DNA of 64,000 nt from Alphaproteobacteria bacterium (GCA_028277405.1 JANQGH010000055.1:124001-188000), one strand, 5' to 3'; counted from the stretch's first letter, positions 8,217-17,537 are shown. Translations and numbers: made by a program. Notes: generated by a model from the sequence alone, not told the origin.

Positions 8217-9035
8217 ATGACCGACCTGCGGGATCGGCTAAGGGGATTTTCCGCGCCTTTGTCGCCGGATGGCAAGAGCGCGAGCTATGGCCCGCCGCCT
8301 TGGCACTTTGCCGGCCGGTCGCTGACGGTCGTCGCCGACTGCAATCCGGACGCCGTCGCGGCGCTCGTGCCCACCCCTCTGCGGCTGCTCGACGGCCCGG
8401 CCCGGGTGCGTTTCAGCGTGCATCGATTGATCTGCGATCTCGGCTTCGGCTGGGACTTCGCGCAAACCCACCCGGAGCGTTGTCAGTTTCATGAAGCCGT
8501 GGTCGGTTTGGCGGTCTCGCATAGGGGGCAGGAGGGTTATTGGGACCCGTTCTTGTGGTGTGATGGCGAGGCGGAAATCGCCGTCGGGCGCGAGGTGTAT
8601 GGCTGGCCGCAACGGCAGGCGCTGTTGAACTTTACCGAACCGCATCCGCAGTTTGGCTGGCGGCCCGGAGACAAGGCGGTGGGCAAGGTCAGCTACTATC
8701 ACGAGCCGGCGATGCGCCTGTCGCTGACCATCGACCGCGATGGCGGCTTGGGCATCGATTTGCCCTCATTCTCGACCTTCTTCACCGAGCGTGTCTTGCC
8801 GGACCCGGAAACCGGTTCCGTGACGCGCGAACTGTTCGCGTCGGAGATGGAGGATGTCCAGACCGGCGGCCTGCATGCCGGCGAGGCCGATCTGGCGCTC
8901 GACGCCCCGGAACTCCAGCCCTTGAAGCCCTACCAGGTCCTGGGCGGCTGGACCAATACCATCCAATGGACCAAGAACAGGGCACGGCGGATCGCATCGC
9001 GATTGGTCGATGCCGACGGCCGTTCGGTGGGCTGA
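8217..9035 (+). CDS. Acetoacetate decarboxylase (ADC)-superfamily protein lacking the Schiff-base lysine
   Basis: 272 residues from the ATG at 8217. The ADC barrel is recognisable from FSVHRLICDLGFGWDF and from the block VGREVYGWPQRQALL, which corresponds to the family motif G-R-E-x-x-G-x-P-K-K. At the position of the catalytic Lys this protein has Gln132, followed by Arg133, so canonical decarboxylation through a lysine imine is not possible. It may be a sequence-divergent hydratase/lyase or a binding protein. Its start lies 20 bases from the divergent amidase start, so the two genes share or overlap their promoter regions. Confidence 0.78.
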   Translation: MTDLRDRLRGFSAPLSPDGKSASYGPPPWHFAGRSLTVVADCNPDAVAALVPTPLRLLDGPARVRFSVHRLICDLGFGWDFAQTHPERCQFHEAVVGLAVSHRGQEGYWDPFLWCDGEAEIAVGREVYGWPQRQALLNFTEPHPQFGWRPGDKAVGKVSYYHEPAMRLSLTIDRDGGLGIDLPSFSTFFTERVLPDPETGSVTRELFASEMEDVQTGGLHAGEADLALDAPELQPLKPYQVLGGWTNTIQWTKNRARRIASRLVDADGRSVG

Positions 9036-9083
9036 ACCGTTGCCGCGCGCCTTACTGATGGTCTCCGACACGGTGTGCTGCCC

Positions 9084-9830
9084 ATGCTGACGGGTGAGAC
9101 AGCCTTGGTAACCGGTGCCGGCCGAGGCATCGGCGCCGCGATCGCCAAGGCCCTGGGCGCGGCCGGCGCGGCCGTCGCCTGCTTGGACCTGGATGCAAAA
9201 GCGGCGGCGGAGGTTGCCGACGCCATCGCTGCGATGGGCGGCGTCAGCGCGGCGGTTTCGGCCGACATCACCTCGCCCGACGCCATGGCGGCGGCGATCG
9301 ACGGGCTGCCGGAGCGATGGCGCACGCTCGATATCGTGGTCGCCAATGCCGCCGCTGTGACCCAGCCGGCGCCCGTCGTCGACTTGCCGCTCGACGCCTG
9401 GTCCCAGGCCATCGCCGTCAACCTGACCGGCACGTTCGTGACGGCCAAGACCGTGATCCCGCTGATGCCGGCGGGCGGCCGCATGATCCTCGTGGCGTCT
9501 CAGCTCGGCTCCGCCGCCCAGCCCGGACGCGCGCCCTATTGCGCCAGCAAGGCGGGTGTCCTGCAGCTCGCCCGCGTGTTGGCGCTGGAACTCGCGGAGC
9601 AGCAAATCCGGGTTAACAGCCTGTCGCCAGGCCCGACCTGGACTGATCGCCTGGGGCGGTTCTTTGCCGACCGCGAGGCGGCGGAGGCGTCCTTGTCAGC
9701 GGATGTACCGCTCGGCCGGCTTGCCGAGCCGGAGGAGATTGCCGCAGCCGCTCTTCTGCTCGCCGACCCAGCCTGCGGATATGTGACGGGCGCCGATTTG
9801 GTCGTCGATGGCGGCTATCTGGCCCGCTGA
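9084..9830 (+). CDS. SDR-family NAD(P)-dependent oxidoreductase
   Basis: 248 residues of classical SDR type. The cofactor motif TGAGRGIG is at 10-17, the acidic D35-L-D after strand 2 suggests NAD preference, ANAA replaces NNAG at 87-90, and the catalytic set is Ser139, Tyr152 and Lys156 (YCASK). The family C-terminal G-Y-V-T-G-x(4)-V-D-G-G-Y is present. A GTG 9 bases upstream (9075) is an alternative start. It lies 48 bases after the ADC-like gene and converges with the second GMC gene two bases past its stop. It likely oxidises a hydroxyl group in the same pathway. Confidence 0.88.
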   Translation: MLTGETALVTGAGRGIGAAIAKALGAAGAAVACLDLDAKAAAEVADAIAAMGGVSAAVSADITSPDAMAAAIDGLPERWRTLDIVVANAAAVTQPAPVVDLPLDAWSQAIAVNLTGTFVTAKTVIPLMPAGGRMILVASQLGSAAQPGRAPYCASKAGVLQLARVLALELAEQQIRVNSLSPGPTWTDRLGRFFADREAAEASLSADVPLGRLAEPEEIAAAALLLADPACGYVTGADLVVDGGYLAR

Positions 9831-9832
9831 GC

Positions 9833-11479
9833 CTAAGCGGCGATGTCGCGCCGGGTCGCGATCAGCCGGTCCGCCGCGCGCAAGGCCAACGCCTGCAAGG
9901 TATGTGTCGGATTGACCGCTGCCGCCGTCACAAACAGGCTGCCGTCGATGACCCAGAGATTTTCGACGTCGTGGCACTGGCCCCACCGGTCGGTTACGGA
10001 GGTCTCTGGGTCGTCCCCCATGCGGGCCGTGCCCATCAGATGAAACCCCGCATCGGCGATGACGGGCTGGTCGTAGAGCTCGACCGCGCCGGCCTCCGTC
10101 AGCGCTTCGCGCGCCCGCGCCATGCCGAAGTCCAGCGCCCGCCGGCTGTTCTCGCCGACCCGGTAGATCATGCGCGCGGCGGGCAGGCCGCTGCTATCGG
10201 TCTGGCGATCGTCCAGAACGACGCGGTTGTCCATCTCCGGCAGATCGTCGACGCAGATCGACAGGCTGGCCGTGTGATCGAAGACCTCTTCAAAGCGCCC
10301 GTGATGACCATCACCCCAGTCAAAGCGTGGCAGGGTCGAGCCCAGCGCCACCATCAGCGGCCCGTGTGAGCGCAGCAGTTGCAGTTTGGCACCGCGCGCG
10401 AAGCCGCGTGCCGTATCGGTTTCGTAGAAATGATGGCTGACCAGCACGCCGGCGGCGATGCCGCGATGGCCAAAGACGGGTTCATCGAAACGCCCGACAA
10501 TACGCGCCAGCGGGTGCAGCATCAGCCGGCGCCCGACCAGCCCCGACCGGTTGGCCAGCCCGTCGGGCCAGCGCCCGGTTGCCGAAAGGAAGAGCAGGCG
10601 CGGGGTACCGACGCCGTTGGCCGCGAGCATGACACTGCTTGCCACAAGACGATGCGTCGCGCCCGATCCGTCGCGCCAGATGACCGCCTTGGCTCGATCC
10701 TGGTCGTCGACCTCGATGGCAGTCACCCGCGCCTCGGTCTGCAACCGGGCACCTTGCCTCAGCGCCTTCGGCCAGTAGGTGAGGTCGGCGCTGGACTTGG
10801 CGCGCTGCGGACAGCCGAGTTCGCACGGGCCACAATGGGTGCAGGCGCCCCGTCCGTCATGCGGGGCCGTGTTCAAGGCCAGGTCCGCCGGCCACCAGGA
10901 CCAGCCCAGCCGATCGAAGGCAGCGGCGACCCGCTCGCCCCCCGGCCCGAGCGGCGCCGGTGGTGTCTGGCGACCAGGCAGCGACGGATAGGCCGGATCG
11001 CCCGCCAGGCCGGCCACGCCCGTCATCCGCTCGTTGAGACCATAGTACGGCGCCAGTTCGTCGTAGCTCACCGGCCAGTCGTCGCCGACGCCATCCAGGC
11101 TGGCCATGCGAAAGTCGCTGGGATGAAATCGGGGCAGGTGGCACGACCACATCACCGTGCTGCCCCCGACGCCGTTGAACATCAGCGGCTGGATCGGGCT
11201 GGTATCGGCCAAGACCGGATAGTCGGTCGCCAGGCTGCGAACGTTCGGGTTGGGGTGCCAGGCGCCTAGCCGTGTCCACTCCCAATCGTCGTCTCCGGTA
11301 GGAATGCGGTCACGGGCCGCGTGATCCCCTTGCTCCAGGCAGACAACGTCAAAACCGGCCTGGCTCAGGCGCCAAGCTGCCGCAGCACCAGACGCTCCGG
11401 CCCCGACGATCGCGATGTCGCATTGGGTCGGCGGCGGCTCCGGCGTCGCTATGGTTCCACCGCCAGCGTTTGGCCCCAA
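9833..11479 (-). CDS. Second GMC-family FAD oxidoreductase with Cys-rich insert
   Basis: 548 residues if the TTG at 11479 is the start, the same length as the paralogue at 2763. No ATG or GTG lies between the end of the overlapping gene and the FAD fingerprint IAIVGAGASGAA; the TTG has an AAGGA sequence about 12 bases upstream. The insert carries C213-x5-C219-x3-C223 plus C216, equivalent to that of the first GMC gene, and is followed by the same S-(A/T)-D-(L/I)-T-Y-W segment. The C-terminus has GFHLMGT and A-V-N-P-T-H-T. It overlaps the ureidoglycolate-lyase-like gene by 31 bases. There is no adjacent small subunit, so it might share the one at 4406-4831 (inference). Confidence 0.85.
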   Translation of the reverse strand: MGPNAGGGTIATPEPPPTQCDIAIVGAGASGAAAAWRLSQAGFDVVCLEQGDHAARDRIPTGDDDWEWTRLGAWHPNPNVRSLATDYPVLADTSPIQPLMFNGVGGSTVMWSCHLPRFHPSDFRMASLDGVGDDWPVSYDELAPYYGLNERMTGVAGLAGDPAYPSLPGRQTPPAPLGPGGERVAAAFDRLGWSWWPADLALNTAPHDGRGACTHCGPCELGCPQRAKSSADLTYWPKALRQGARLQTEARVTAIEVDDQDRAKAVIWRDGSGATHRLVASSVMLAANGVGTPRLLFLSATGRWPDGLANRSGLVGRRLMLHPLARIVGRFDEPVFGHRGIAAGVLVSHHFYETDTARGFARGAKLQLLRSHGPLMVALGSTLPRFDWGDGHHGRFEEVFDHTASLSICVDDLPEMDNRVVLDDRQTDSSGLPAARMIYRVGENSRRALDFGMARAREALTEAGAVELYDQPVIADAGFHLMGTARMGDDPETSVTDRWGQCHDVENLWVIDGSLFVTAAAVNPTHTLQALALRAADRLIATRRDIAA

Positions 11480-11988
11480 CGGATCTGCACGTCCTTCTTG
11501 TCGAGGTCGTCGCCATAGGCGTCGGTGCCCGAGCGCTGCTGCAGGTTCCGGTTGGTCTCGTGGCGCAGTATGACGATCGCATGGGTATCGTCTTCCAGCG
11601 GAAAGGGGAATTCGTGCCAGGTGCCCACCTTCATGCAAACGCCCTGACTGCCGTCGAAGCGAAAGGCGCGGACCGATGCCGGGTCGGGCATATCGCCTTC
11701 CGTCGGCGGCGCCAGTGCGACGATGAACGGCTTGCCGTTCAGCGGCAGGAACACTTGGGTATGCTTGAAATGCCGTTCCAACCAGCGGATGGCGAAAGGT
11801 CGCCTGTCCAGCCGCACGGTCGACAGCGTCGTATCCGCATCGGAGGCGAAATCCGCCGGTTTCCAGATGCGGGCGTTGTAGTCGGGCACGTCGCGGCCCG
11901 TGTCGCCGGTATCGACGGCGATCAGATCGCCAAAGGGTGCCAGTGCTGTCTCGGTTGCCGGTTCGGCACGAATTGTAAGCTGTGACAT
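11449..11988 (-). CDS. Ureidoglycolate lyase (AllA)-family protein
   Basis: 179 residues from the ATG at 11988 (an alternative ATG is at 12015). It has the cupin-like AllA architecture: an early F-G-D-L-I strand, F-x-V-A-L-A-P-P at mid-protein, then the conserved W-H-E-F-P-F-P-L segment where the family has a Trp-His-Pro motif. True AllA releases urea from ureidoglycolate, but many relatives sit in other catabolic clusters, and no allantoin genes are visible here. It is cotranscribed with, and overlaps, the GMC gene. Confidence 0.72.
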   Translation of the reverse strand: MSQLTIRAEPATETALAPFGDLIAVDTGDTGRDVPDYNARIWKPADFASDADTTLSTVRLDRRPFAIRWLERHFKHTQVFLPLNGKPFIVALAPPTEGDMPDPASVRAFRFDGSQGVCMKVGTWHEFPFPLEDDTHAIVILRHETNRNLQQRSGTDAYGDDLDKKDVQIRWGQTLAVEP

Positions 11989-12071
11989 TGCCGACACGGC
12001 ACGGACCTCGCGCATTGGTTAGGATCGCGCTAATTCTACCAAGAGCGCGCACGCGATTGAAAGGACAGAGA

Positions 12072-12800
12072 ATGGTGGGGCCGGGACCTCATGAAGCGGT
12101 AGCCGTGATCGGCGCCTTTGGCGGCATAGGACAGCCGGTGACAGAAGGCCTGGCGCAGACCGGGTGGCGCCCGGTGCTGGCGTTCGATCGGCCGGCGATG
12201 CTGCCTGAGCAATCGTCCGGCGTGATCGTGCCGTTGCCGATCGAGCTGTCGGACGCGGATGGCATCGTGCCGGCGCTGGAGGCGGGCCGGCGCCACGCGC
12301 CGCATATCGGTGGACTGGTCGTCACCGCCGGCATCGTCGACACGACGCGCTCGGCGGCGCTGACGAGGGAGCGCTGGGCAGAGGTTCTGGCCGTAAACCT
12401 GACCGGCGTCTTTTTCGCGGTGCAAGCGGCGCTGGACTGGCTGGCCGATGGCGGGCGCGTGGTGCTGCTGGGCTCGCTCGCCGGGCGCACCGGCGGCGTC
12501 ATCACGGGGCCGGCCTACGCCGCCAGCAAGGGCGGTATCGAAAGTCTGACCAAGTCTCTGGCCCAGGATCTGGCGCCGCGCCGGATCACCGTGAACTGCG
12601 TTGCGCCCGGCGCCATCGAAACACCGATGACCGCGAACCATCCGCCCGAACGCAAGGCCGCCATGGATGCCGCAACCCCGCTGAAACGCCATGGCCAGCC
12701 GGACGAGGTGGCCGCGACCATCGGCTTCTTGCTGTCACAGGGTGCTGGCTACATCACCGGGGCGACAATCCCGGTCAATGGCGGCATTCGTATGGACTGA
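12072..12800 (+). CDS. SDR-family oxidoreductase
   Basis: 242 residues from the ATG at 12072, with AAGGA 6 bases upstream. The cofactor motif is slightly altered (G14-A-F-G-G-I-G20), the catalytic set is Ser135, Tyr149 and Lys153 (YAASK), and the terminal strand is YITGATIPVNGG. It is divergent from the AllA-like gene (83 bases between starts) and probably carries out a further alcohol/ketone step in the same cluster. Its stop is 10 bases from the convergent desaturase stop. Confidence 0.88.
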   Translation: MVGPGPHEAVAVIGAFGGIGQPVTEGLAQTGWRPVLAFDRPAMLPEQSSGVIVPLPIELSDADGIVPALEAGRRHAPHIGGLVVTAGIVDTTRSAALTRERWAEVLAVNLTGVFFAVQAALDWLADGGRVVLLGSLAGRTGGVITGPAYAASKGGIESLTKSLAQDLAPRRITVNCVAPGAIETPMTANHPPERKAAMDAATPLKRHGQPDEVAATIGFLLSQGAGYITGATIPVNGGIRMD

Positions 12801-12810
12801 TCGGCGCCAG

Positions 12811-13926
12811 CTACTTCGCCGCCGCTACCGGCATGACATCCCCATGAAACTCCGCCCGGTAGGGCGCGGCCCCGGGCGGCAGGTCCTTCTTGATGAACCA
12901 GCGTTGGTTGCGTAGCTGGCGCTTCAGCGCTGGCCAGACTTCGCGATAGGCGTCGAGGAAGCTGGTATTGGCGGCCGGCAGGTCGTGTTTGATCAGCGCG
13001 TGCAAGGCCGGCAGTTGGTGGTAGGGCACCATGGGGAACATGTGGTGCTCCACATGATAGTTCATGTTCCAATAGATGAAGCGGCTGATCGGGTTCATCA
13101 GCACGGTGCGGGAGTTGAGCCGGTGGTCCAGCACATCCTCCGCCAGCCCGGCATGCTGCAGGACGCCACACAGCACCGCGTGCCAGGCGCCGTAAAGGCG
13201 GGGCAGGCCGATGACCATCAGCGGCAGGATCGATTGGATGACCAGCGCCAGCGCGATCGTGGCCGCATAGATCGCGACCCAGATGCGCGCCACCCACACC
13301 AGCTTGGGCCATTCGGATTTCGGGATGTAGGTCGCCTCTTCCGCCGTCGGCCGGCCGCTGGCATTGACCACCATGCGCGACAGGCCGCTCCACAGATCGG
13401 TCAGGCCGAAGAACGTGGCCAACAGGCGCAACAGGGCCGGTGGTCGCATCAGCAGGATTTCGGGGTCGCGGCCGACGATGATCGTGTCGGTATGGTGGCG
13501 CGCATGGCTCCAGCGCCAGGCCACCGGGTTGCGCACGATCATGAAGCTGGCGATCTGGTAGACGACGTCATTCATCCAAGGTGTCTTGAACGCCGTGCCA
13601 TGACCACACTCATGCCAGCGCGAATCCGAGGCAGACCCGTAAAGCACGCCGTACGCGAGCCAGAAGGGCGCCGACCACCAACTCGGCCACAGCCAGATGC
13701 CGATGCCGGCAAAGAGGATCATCAGGCCGAGCCAGAGGATGGTGTCTCGGATGGCCGGGCCATCCGAGCGCTTCATCACCGCCTTCATGCCTTGGCGAGG
13801 CACGTCGGTGTGATACCACTTGGCGGCCGCCAGACCGTGTTCGACCGCCTGCGCGCCGTCCGCGCCCAGCAGGCTGTAGTCGCGCCGGGATGCTTGGCCG
13901 ACGCTATCCGCGCTGACCCCGGTCAA
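12811..13926 (-). CDS. Membrane fatty acid desaturase-family protein
   Basis: 371 residues with the three histidine boxes of membrane di-iron desaturases/hydroxylases: H105-ECG-H109, H141-AR-HH145 and H291-VE-HH295. Hydrophobic segments flank them at about 62-95, 122-133 and 212-245, and an extra His/Gln segment (LQHAG) lies between boxes 2 and 3. The TTG start at 13926 keeps an N-terminal stretch (LLGADGAQAVEHGLAAAKWY) that looks like family sequence rather than noise. Likely acts on an acyl or carotenoid-like lipid; substrate unknown. No neighbour explains it. Confidence 0.85.
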   Translation of the reverse strand: MTGVSADSVGQASRRDYSLLGADGAQAVEHGLAAAKWYHTDVPRQGMKAVMKRSDGPAIRDTILWLGLMILFAGIGIWLWPSWWSAPFWLAYGVLYGSASDSRWHECGHGTAFKTPWMNDVVYQIASFMIVRNPVAWRWSHARHHTDTIIVGRDPEILLMRPPALLRLLATFFGLTDLWSGLSRMVVNASGRPTAEEATYIPKSEWPKLVWVARIWVAIYAATIALALVIQSILPLMVIGLPRLYGAWHAVLCGVLQHAGLAEDVLDHRLNSRTVLMNPISRFIYWNMNYHVEHHMFPMVPYHQLPALHALIKHDLPAANTSFLDAYREVWPALKRQLRNQRWFIKKDLPPGAAPYRAEFHGDVMPVAAAK

Positions 13927-14002
13927 CCGTCGGTCCGATACGTCCTCTCCATCACCGAACGATAGCCGGATATCTCCACGGTTTGAAGCCGCCGGACCCC
14001 GA

Positions 14003-15250
14003 TCAGTCGAACACCTGGCCGTGATGGAACTGCTCGTCCTGGCCGGCGGCGGCGGTCAGGGCCGCGACATTGTCCTTGGTGAAGAAGCCGTCATAGTGGT
14101 GGCAGCGCTCGATATACTCCGTGATCAGCAGGGTGAAGGCCGAGTGCTTGGAGAAGATCTGCTTCAGATTGGGGTCGTCCTTGCACTCGCCGACAATGTG
14201 GGCGAGGAACGGAATGCCCTTTTCCTTCAGCGCGCCAACCACGAAGTCGACATTCTTTTCACCCGCGCGGTGATCGCCGTCGAGGATCTCGACCGCCATG
14301 TGATGCATACGCCGGCCGAAATTGCGCACGAAATTCTCCGTCGGCATCGGCAGGCCCTCGAACGAGTTCACGAAAGACGGCGTGTTGTTGGCGGTGAACA
14401 CCTTGGCCGGCGAGATTTTGTCGTCGTCGACATCCGGGCAGCGGCTGACATTGGTCGACGAGTTCATGTCGGCGATGTTGTAGGCGCCCCAGAAATAGTA
14501 GGGCACCATGGTCAGGAACTCCAAGATCGCGTCTTCCCGGTCGGCCGCGAGGATGCGCGTCGCCATATGGTCGTAGCCCAGCATCAGCGGGGTGATCTTC
14601 TCGTCCACGCCAAAGGCGGCCGCCGTTTCCAGCCGCGCCTTGTCCGCGTCGCTGATGTCGATCCTTTCTCCCAGGCCCAGCGAGTCCGGATCGTTCACAT
14701 CGTGGGGCGTATAGCCGATGCGGTTGCCGGTGAAGTCCGACGGCACGGAGAACAGGTAGCCCTCGTGCGTATAGAGCGGATTTTCCGTGTCGCCGGGATA
14801 CTCAAACCGGATGTTGTGGCTTTCCAGCACCCTGCGTGTCTCTTTGAGATCCGATGAGGCGAACAGTTCGCCGATGTAGCGCGTCTGCGGCTTTGGCCGG
14901 GCCAGCGGGTACATGCTGTTGAAGCGCGAGACGAAATCGGCGAAGTCCGCGCTAAGCGGCTCCATGATGATCAGCGCTGGAAACTCCGGCTTGTTGTGCA
15001 GCACGAAGAAGCGGTGGGTTGCGCTTTGGTAGGCGGCGGTGAACCGGTTGGGCGTCATGATGTAGATCTCGGCCATTGTGTCGACGCCCTTGCCGGCATC
15101 GACCTGGATGATGGGCGCCCGCATGTGGCCGACCAAGCCATCAACGCCGCTGGATTTGCGGCGCTGGTAGATCATCGGCAGATATTGGTTGAAGAAGTCC
15201 GAGTTCTTCTTGTCGCCCCGAGGCTTGTAGGTCATGGGATCTATGGACAC
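14003..15250 (-). CDS. VOC-superfamily protein resembling 4-hydroxyphenylpyruvate dioxygenase
   Basis: 415 residues. The C-terminal half looks like the catalytic half of HPPD-type dioxygenases: a GYDHMATRI strand with His228, then a second strand MHHMAVEI with His317, then LITEYIER with Glu378, in the order His-His-Glu expected for the Fe(II) site, and finally a short DGFF turn like the HPPD C-terminal G-F-G. The N-terminal half looks like a degenerate VOC domain. It is longer than usual HPPD (about 350-380) and the similarity is distant, so I do not assign tyrosine catabolism. It stands 43 bases upstream of no clear partner on its strand other than the malic enzyme behind it. Confidence 0.6.
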   Translation of the reverse strand: MSIDPMTYKPRGDKKNSDFFNQYLPMIYQRRKSSGVDGLVGHMRAPIIQVDAGKGVDTMAEIYIMTPNRFTAAYQSATHRFFVLHNKPEFPALIIMEPLSADFADFVSRFNSMYPLARPKPQTRYIGELFASSDLKETRRVLESHNIRFEYPGDTENPLYTHEGYLFSVPSDFTGNRIGYTPHDVNDPDSLGLGERIDISDADKARLETAAAFGVDEKITPLMLGYDHMATRILAADREDAILEFLTMVPYYFWGAYNIADMNSSTNVSRCPDVDDDKISPAKVFTANNTPSFVNSFEGLPMPTENFVRNFGRRMHHMAVEILDGDHRAGEKNVDFVVGALKEKGIPFLAHIVGECKDDPNLKQIFSKHSAFTLLITEYIERCHHYDGFFTKDNVAALTAAAGQDEQFHHGQVFD

Positions 15251-15293
15251 GGGTCGGCTCCTTCCTCGTTGGGTCGGCTAGAAGTGGAACGGA

Positions 15294-16973
15294 TCAAGAG
15301 AGGTCCGAAAGATCGGCGTAAGCGGGGGTCCAATACTTCTCGGCCAGTTTGGCGTCCAGCGCGTCTTCGCTCGTTTGGGGCGCCACGCGGTCGGCCTGGG
15401 CTTGGCGCGCAACCGCCCGCGAAATCTGGCGGCTGACCGCCCGGATATTGCCGATCGCGGGCAGGAGGGCCGCACCCGGTGCGGTCAGATCGCCGGCGGC
15501 GGCCGCCAGCGCCTCGGCGGCGGCCATGAACATGCCGTCGGTCACCCGCGTCGCCTCGGCCGCCAGGATGCCCAGGCCCATGGCCGGGAAGATGTAGGTG
15601 TTGTTGCTTTGGGCGATGTTGTAGGTGGTTCCGTCGTGGGCGACGGGCTTGAACGGGCTGCCGGTGGCGATCAAAGCTCGGCCGTCCGTCCAGCGGATCA
15701 GATCCTCCGGCACCGCTTCCGAGCGCGATGTCGGATTGGACAGCGGGAAGATGATCGGGCGCTTTGTCTCGGCCGCCATCGCACGCACGATCGCCTCGCT
15801 GAACAGGCCGGGCTGCCCCGAAACGCCGATCAGGATGGTCGGTTTGGCGTTGGCAACGACATCCCCAAGGCCGATCTCCCCGTCCGAACCGCTCGCCCAG
15901 CCGGCGATCGCGTCATGCGGCTGGACCAGTTTCTCTTGAAACGGCATCAGGCCGGTCATCTTGTCGTGCAAGAGACCGTGTCGGTCGACCATGAAGATGC
16001 GGGCCCGGGCGTCCTGATCCGAAAGGCCCTGTTTGACCATGGCCGCGACGATCTGTTCCGCGATGCCGGCGCCGGCCGAGCCAGCCCCCAGGAAAGCCAC
16101 GCGGTGATCACGCAGCTTCGTGCCGGTCACCTTGGTGGCCGCGAGCAGCGTGCCAACCGCGACAGCGGCCGTGCCCTGAATGTCGTCGTTAAAGGTGCAA
16201 AGCTGGTCACGGTACCTGTTGAGCAGCGGCGCGGCATGGGGCTGTGCAAAGTCTTCGAACTGCAGCAGCACGTTCGGCCATTTGCGTTTGACCGCCTGCA
16301 CGAAGCGGTCGACGAAATCGAAATAGTCGTCTCCGGTCACCCGCTCGTGCCGCCAGCCGATATAGAGCGGGTCCTTCAACCGCTCCTGATTGTTGGTGCC
16401 GACATCCAGCAGCATCGGCAAGGTCGTCGCGGGGTGGACGCCGCCCACGGCCGTATAGAGCGAGAGCTTGCCGATCGGGATGCCCATGCCGCCCGCGCCC
16501 TGGTCGCCCAGGCCCAAGATCCGCTCACCATCCGTGACGACGATGGCCTCGACATTCTTGTGCGGGGCGTTGTCGAGTATCTCGTCGATGCGCTCGCGAT
16601 CGGGATAGCTGATGAACAGGCCGCGCGGCTGCCGGTAGATCTCGCTGAACTGTTCGCACGCGGCACCGACCACGGGCGTATAGATCAGCGGCATGATCTC
16701 TTCGACGTAATTGACCACCAAATTGTAGAAGACCGTTTCGTTCTGGTCCTGCAGGTTGCGCATGTAGATATGGCGCTCGATGTCGGACTCGTTCATGTGC
16801 AGGCCGTGATAGGCCCGCACGGTCTGTTCCTCCAGCGTCTCGATATGGGGCGGTAGCAACCCCATCAGCCCGAAACGCTCTCGCTCCCCCAAGGAAAAGG
16901 CGGTGCCCTTGTTCAGGCCTGGCTGGCGAAGCGCCTGAATGATCCGATAGTCGGACGCGGCGATCTTCGGCAT
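15294..16973 (-). CDS. maeA: NAD-type malic enzyme (large form)
   Basis: 559 residues from the ATG at 16973, preceded by GGGAGGT. The length matches the large bacterial malic enzyme (SfcA/MaeA). Visible family blocks are L-N-K-G-T-A-F (20s), [12 protein letters not shown] near 110, a [16 protein letters not shown] block, [11 protein letters not shown], and a nucleotide-binding [13 protein letters not shown]. It oxidatively decarboxylates malate to pyruvate. An upstream in-frame extension to 17129 is Arg-rich and low-quality, so it was rejected. The 270 bases between this start and the next gene hold the promoter region. Confidence 0.93.
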   Translation of the reverse strand: MPKIAASDYRIIQALRQPGLNKGTAFSLGERERFGLMGLLPPHIETLEEQTVRAYHGLHMNESDIERHIYMRNLQDQNETVFYNLVVNYVEEIMPLIYTPVVGAACEQFSEIYRQPRGLFISYPDRERIDEILDNAPHKNVEAIVVTDGERILGLGDQGAGGMGIPIGKLSLYTAVGGVHPATTLPMLLDVGTNNQERLKDPLYIGWRHERVTGDDYFDFVDRFVQAVKRKWPNVLLQFEDFAQPHAAPLLNRYRDQLCTFNDDIQGTAAVAVGTLLAATKVTGTKLRDHRVAFLGAGSAGAGIAEQIVAAMVKQGLSDQDARARIFMVDRHGLLHDKMTGLMPFQEKLVQPHDAIAGWASGSDGEIGLGDVVANAKPTILIGVSGQPGLFSEAIVRAMAAETKRPIIFPLSNPTSRSEAVPEDLIRWTDGRALIATGSPFKPVAHDGTTYNIAQSNNTYIFPAMGLGILAAEATRVTDGMFMAAAEALAAAAGDLTAPGAALLPAIGNIRAVSRQISRAVARQAQADRVAPQTSEDALDAKLAEKYWTPAYADLSDLS

Positions 16974-17243
16974 GCGACACCTCCCTTGCCTTTTGATGGC
17001 TTTCCGCCCGCTGGGCGAAAGGCGCCTTATTGTCGGCGTGCGCTGGCGGCGTCTGGCACGCCGCCGGGCCTGAACCACAAGGCCAGCCCGTTTTAGTGAC
17101 CGTTTGCTTACGACAATTTGGGCGTTCACCTTAACGCACCTTCTTAACTTGATTGCGAATGGCTAATCAATCATCGTTCGAAAATGGAGGGCGGTCGTTG
17201 CGCATCAGCCCCCGATCCAACCGAGCAATACAAGAGGTCCGCG

Positions 17244-17537
17244 ATGCGATTGATGATGACGATCAGGATCCCCGTCGAGCATGGCAACAAGGCGATCCGG
17301 GACGGGTCGATGGGAAAGGCGTTCGAGCGCCTCTTTGAGGCCGTGAAGCCCGAGGCAACTTATTTCAGCATGCTCGACGGCTATCGGGCGGCCTACATCG
17401 TCTACGAGCTAGACGAACAGTATAAGCTACTGGATCTCCACGAACCCCTGTTCGCCGCCATGGGTGCGCTGATCGACGAACGGCCGGTTTTGAACTGGGA
17501 CGACATGGAACGGGCCTTCGCCGAGTTGAAGAGCTAG
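17244..17537 (+). CDS. Small conserved protein, DUF3303-like
   Basis: 97 residues from the ATG at 17244, with agagg 7 bases upstream. The form is that of a dimeric alpha+beta-barrel-like small protein: first strand M-x-x-M-M-T-I-R-I-P-V-E-x-G-N, a helix A-I-R-D-G-S-M-x-K-A, a strand P-E-A-T-Y-F, and G-x-R-A-A-Y-I-V. This pattern resembles proteins annotated DUF3303 (from memory). It is divergent from the malic enzyme. Function unknown; no catalytic motif stands out. Confidence 0.7.
   Translation: MRLMMTIRIPVEHGNKAIRDGSMGKAFERLFEAVKPEATYFSMLDGYRAAYIVYELDEQYKLLDLHEPLFAAMGALIDERPVLNWDDMERAFAELKS

Noticed and set aside
9833-12052. Apparent 739-residue fusion of an N-terminal domain with the GMC oxidoreductase
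   Set aside because: The first 190 residues are the out-of-frame shadow of the AllA-like gene; the real GMC protein starts near 11479.
15294-17129. N-terminal extension of malic enzyme to 17129
   Set aside because: The extra 52 residues are Arg-rich and the ATG at 16973 has a strong ribosome site and family-like start.
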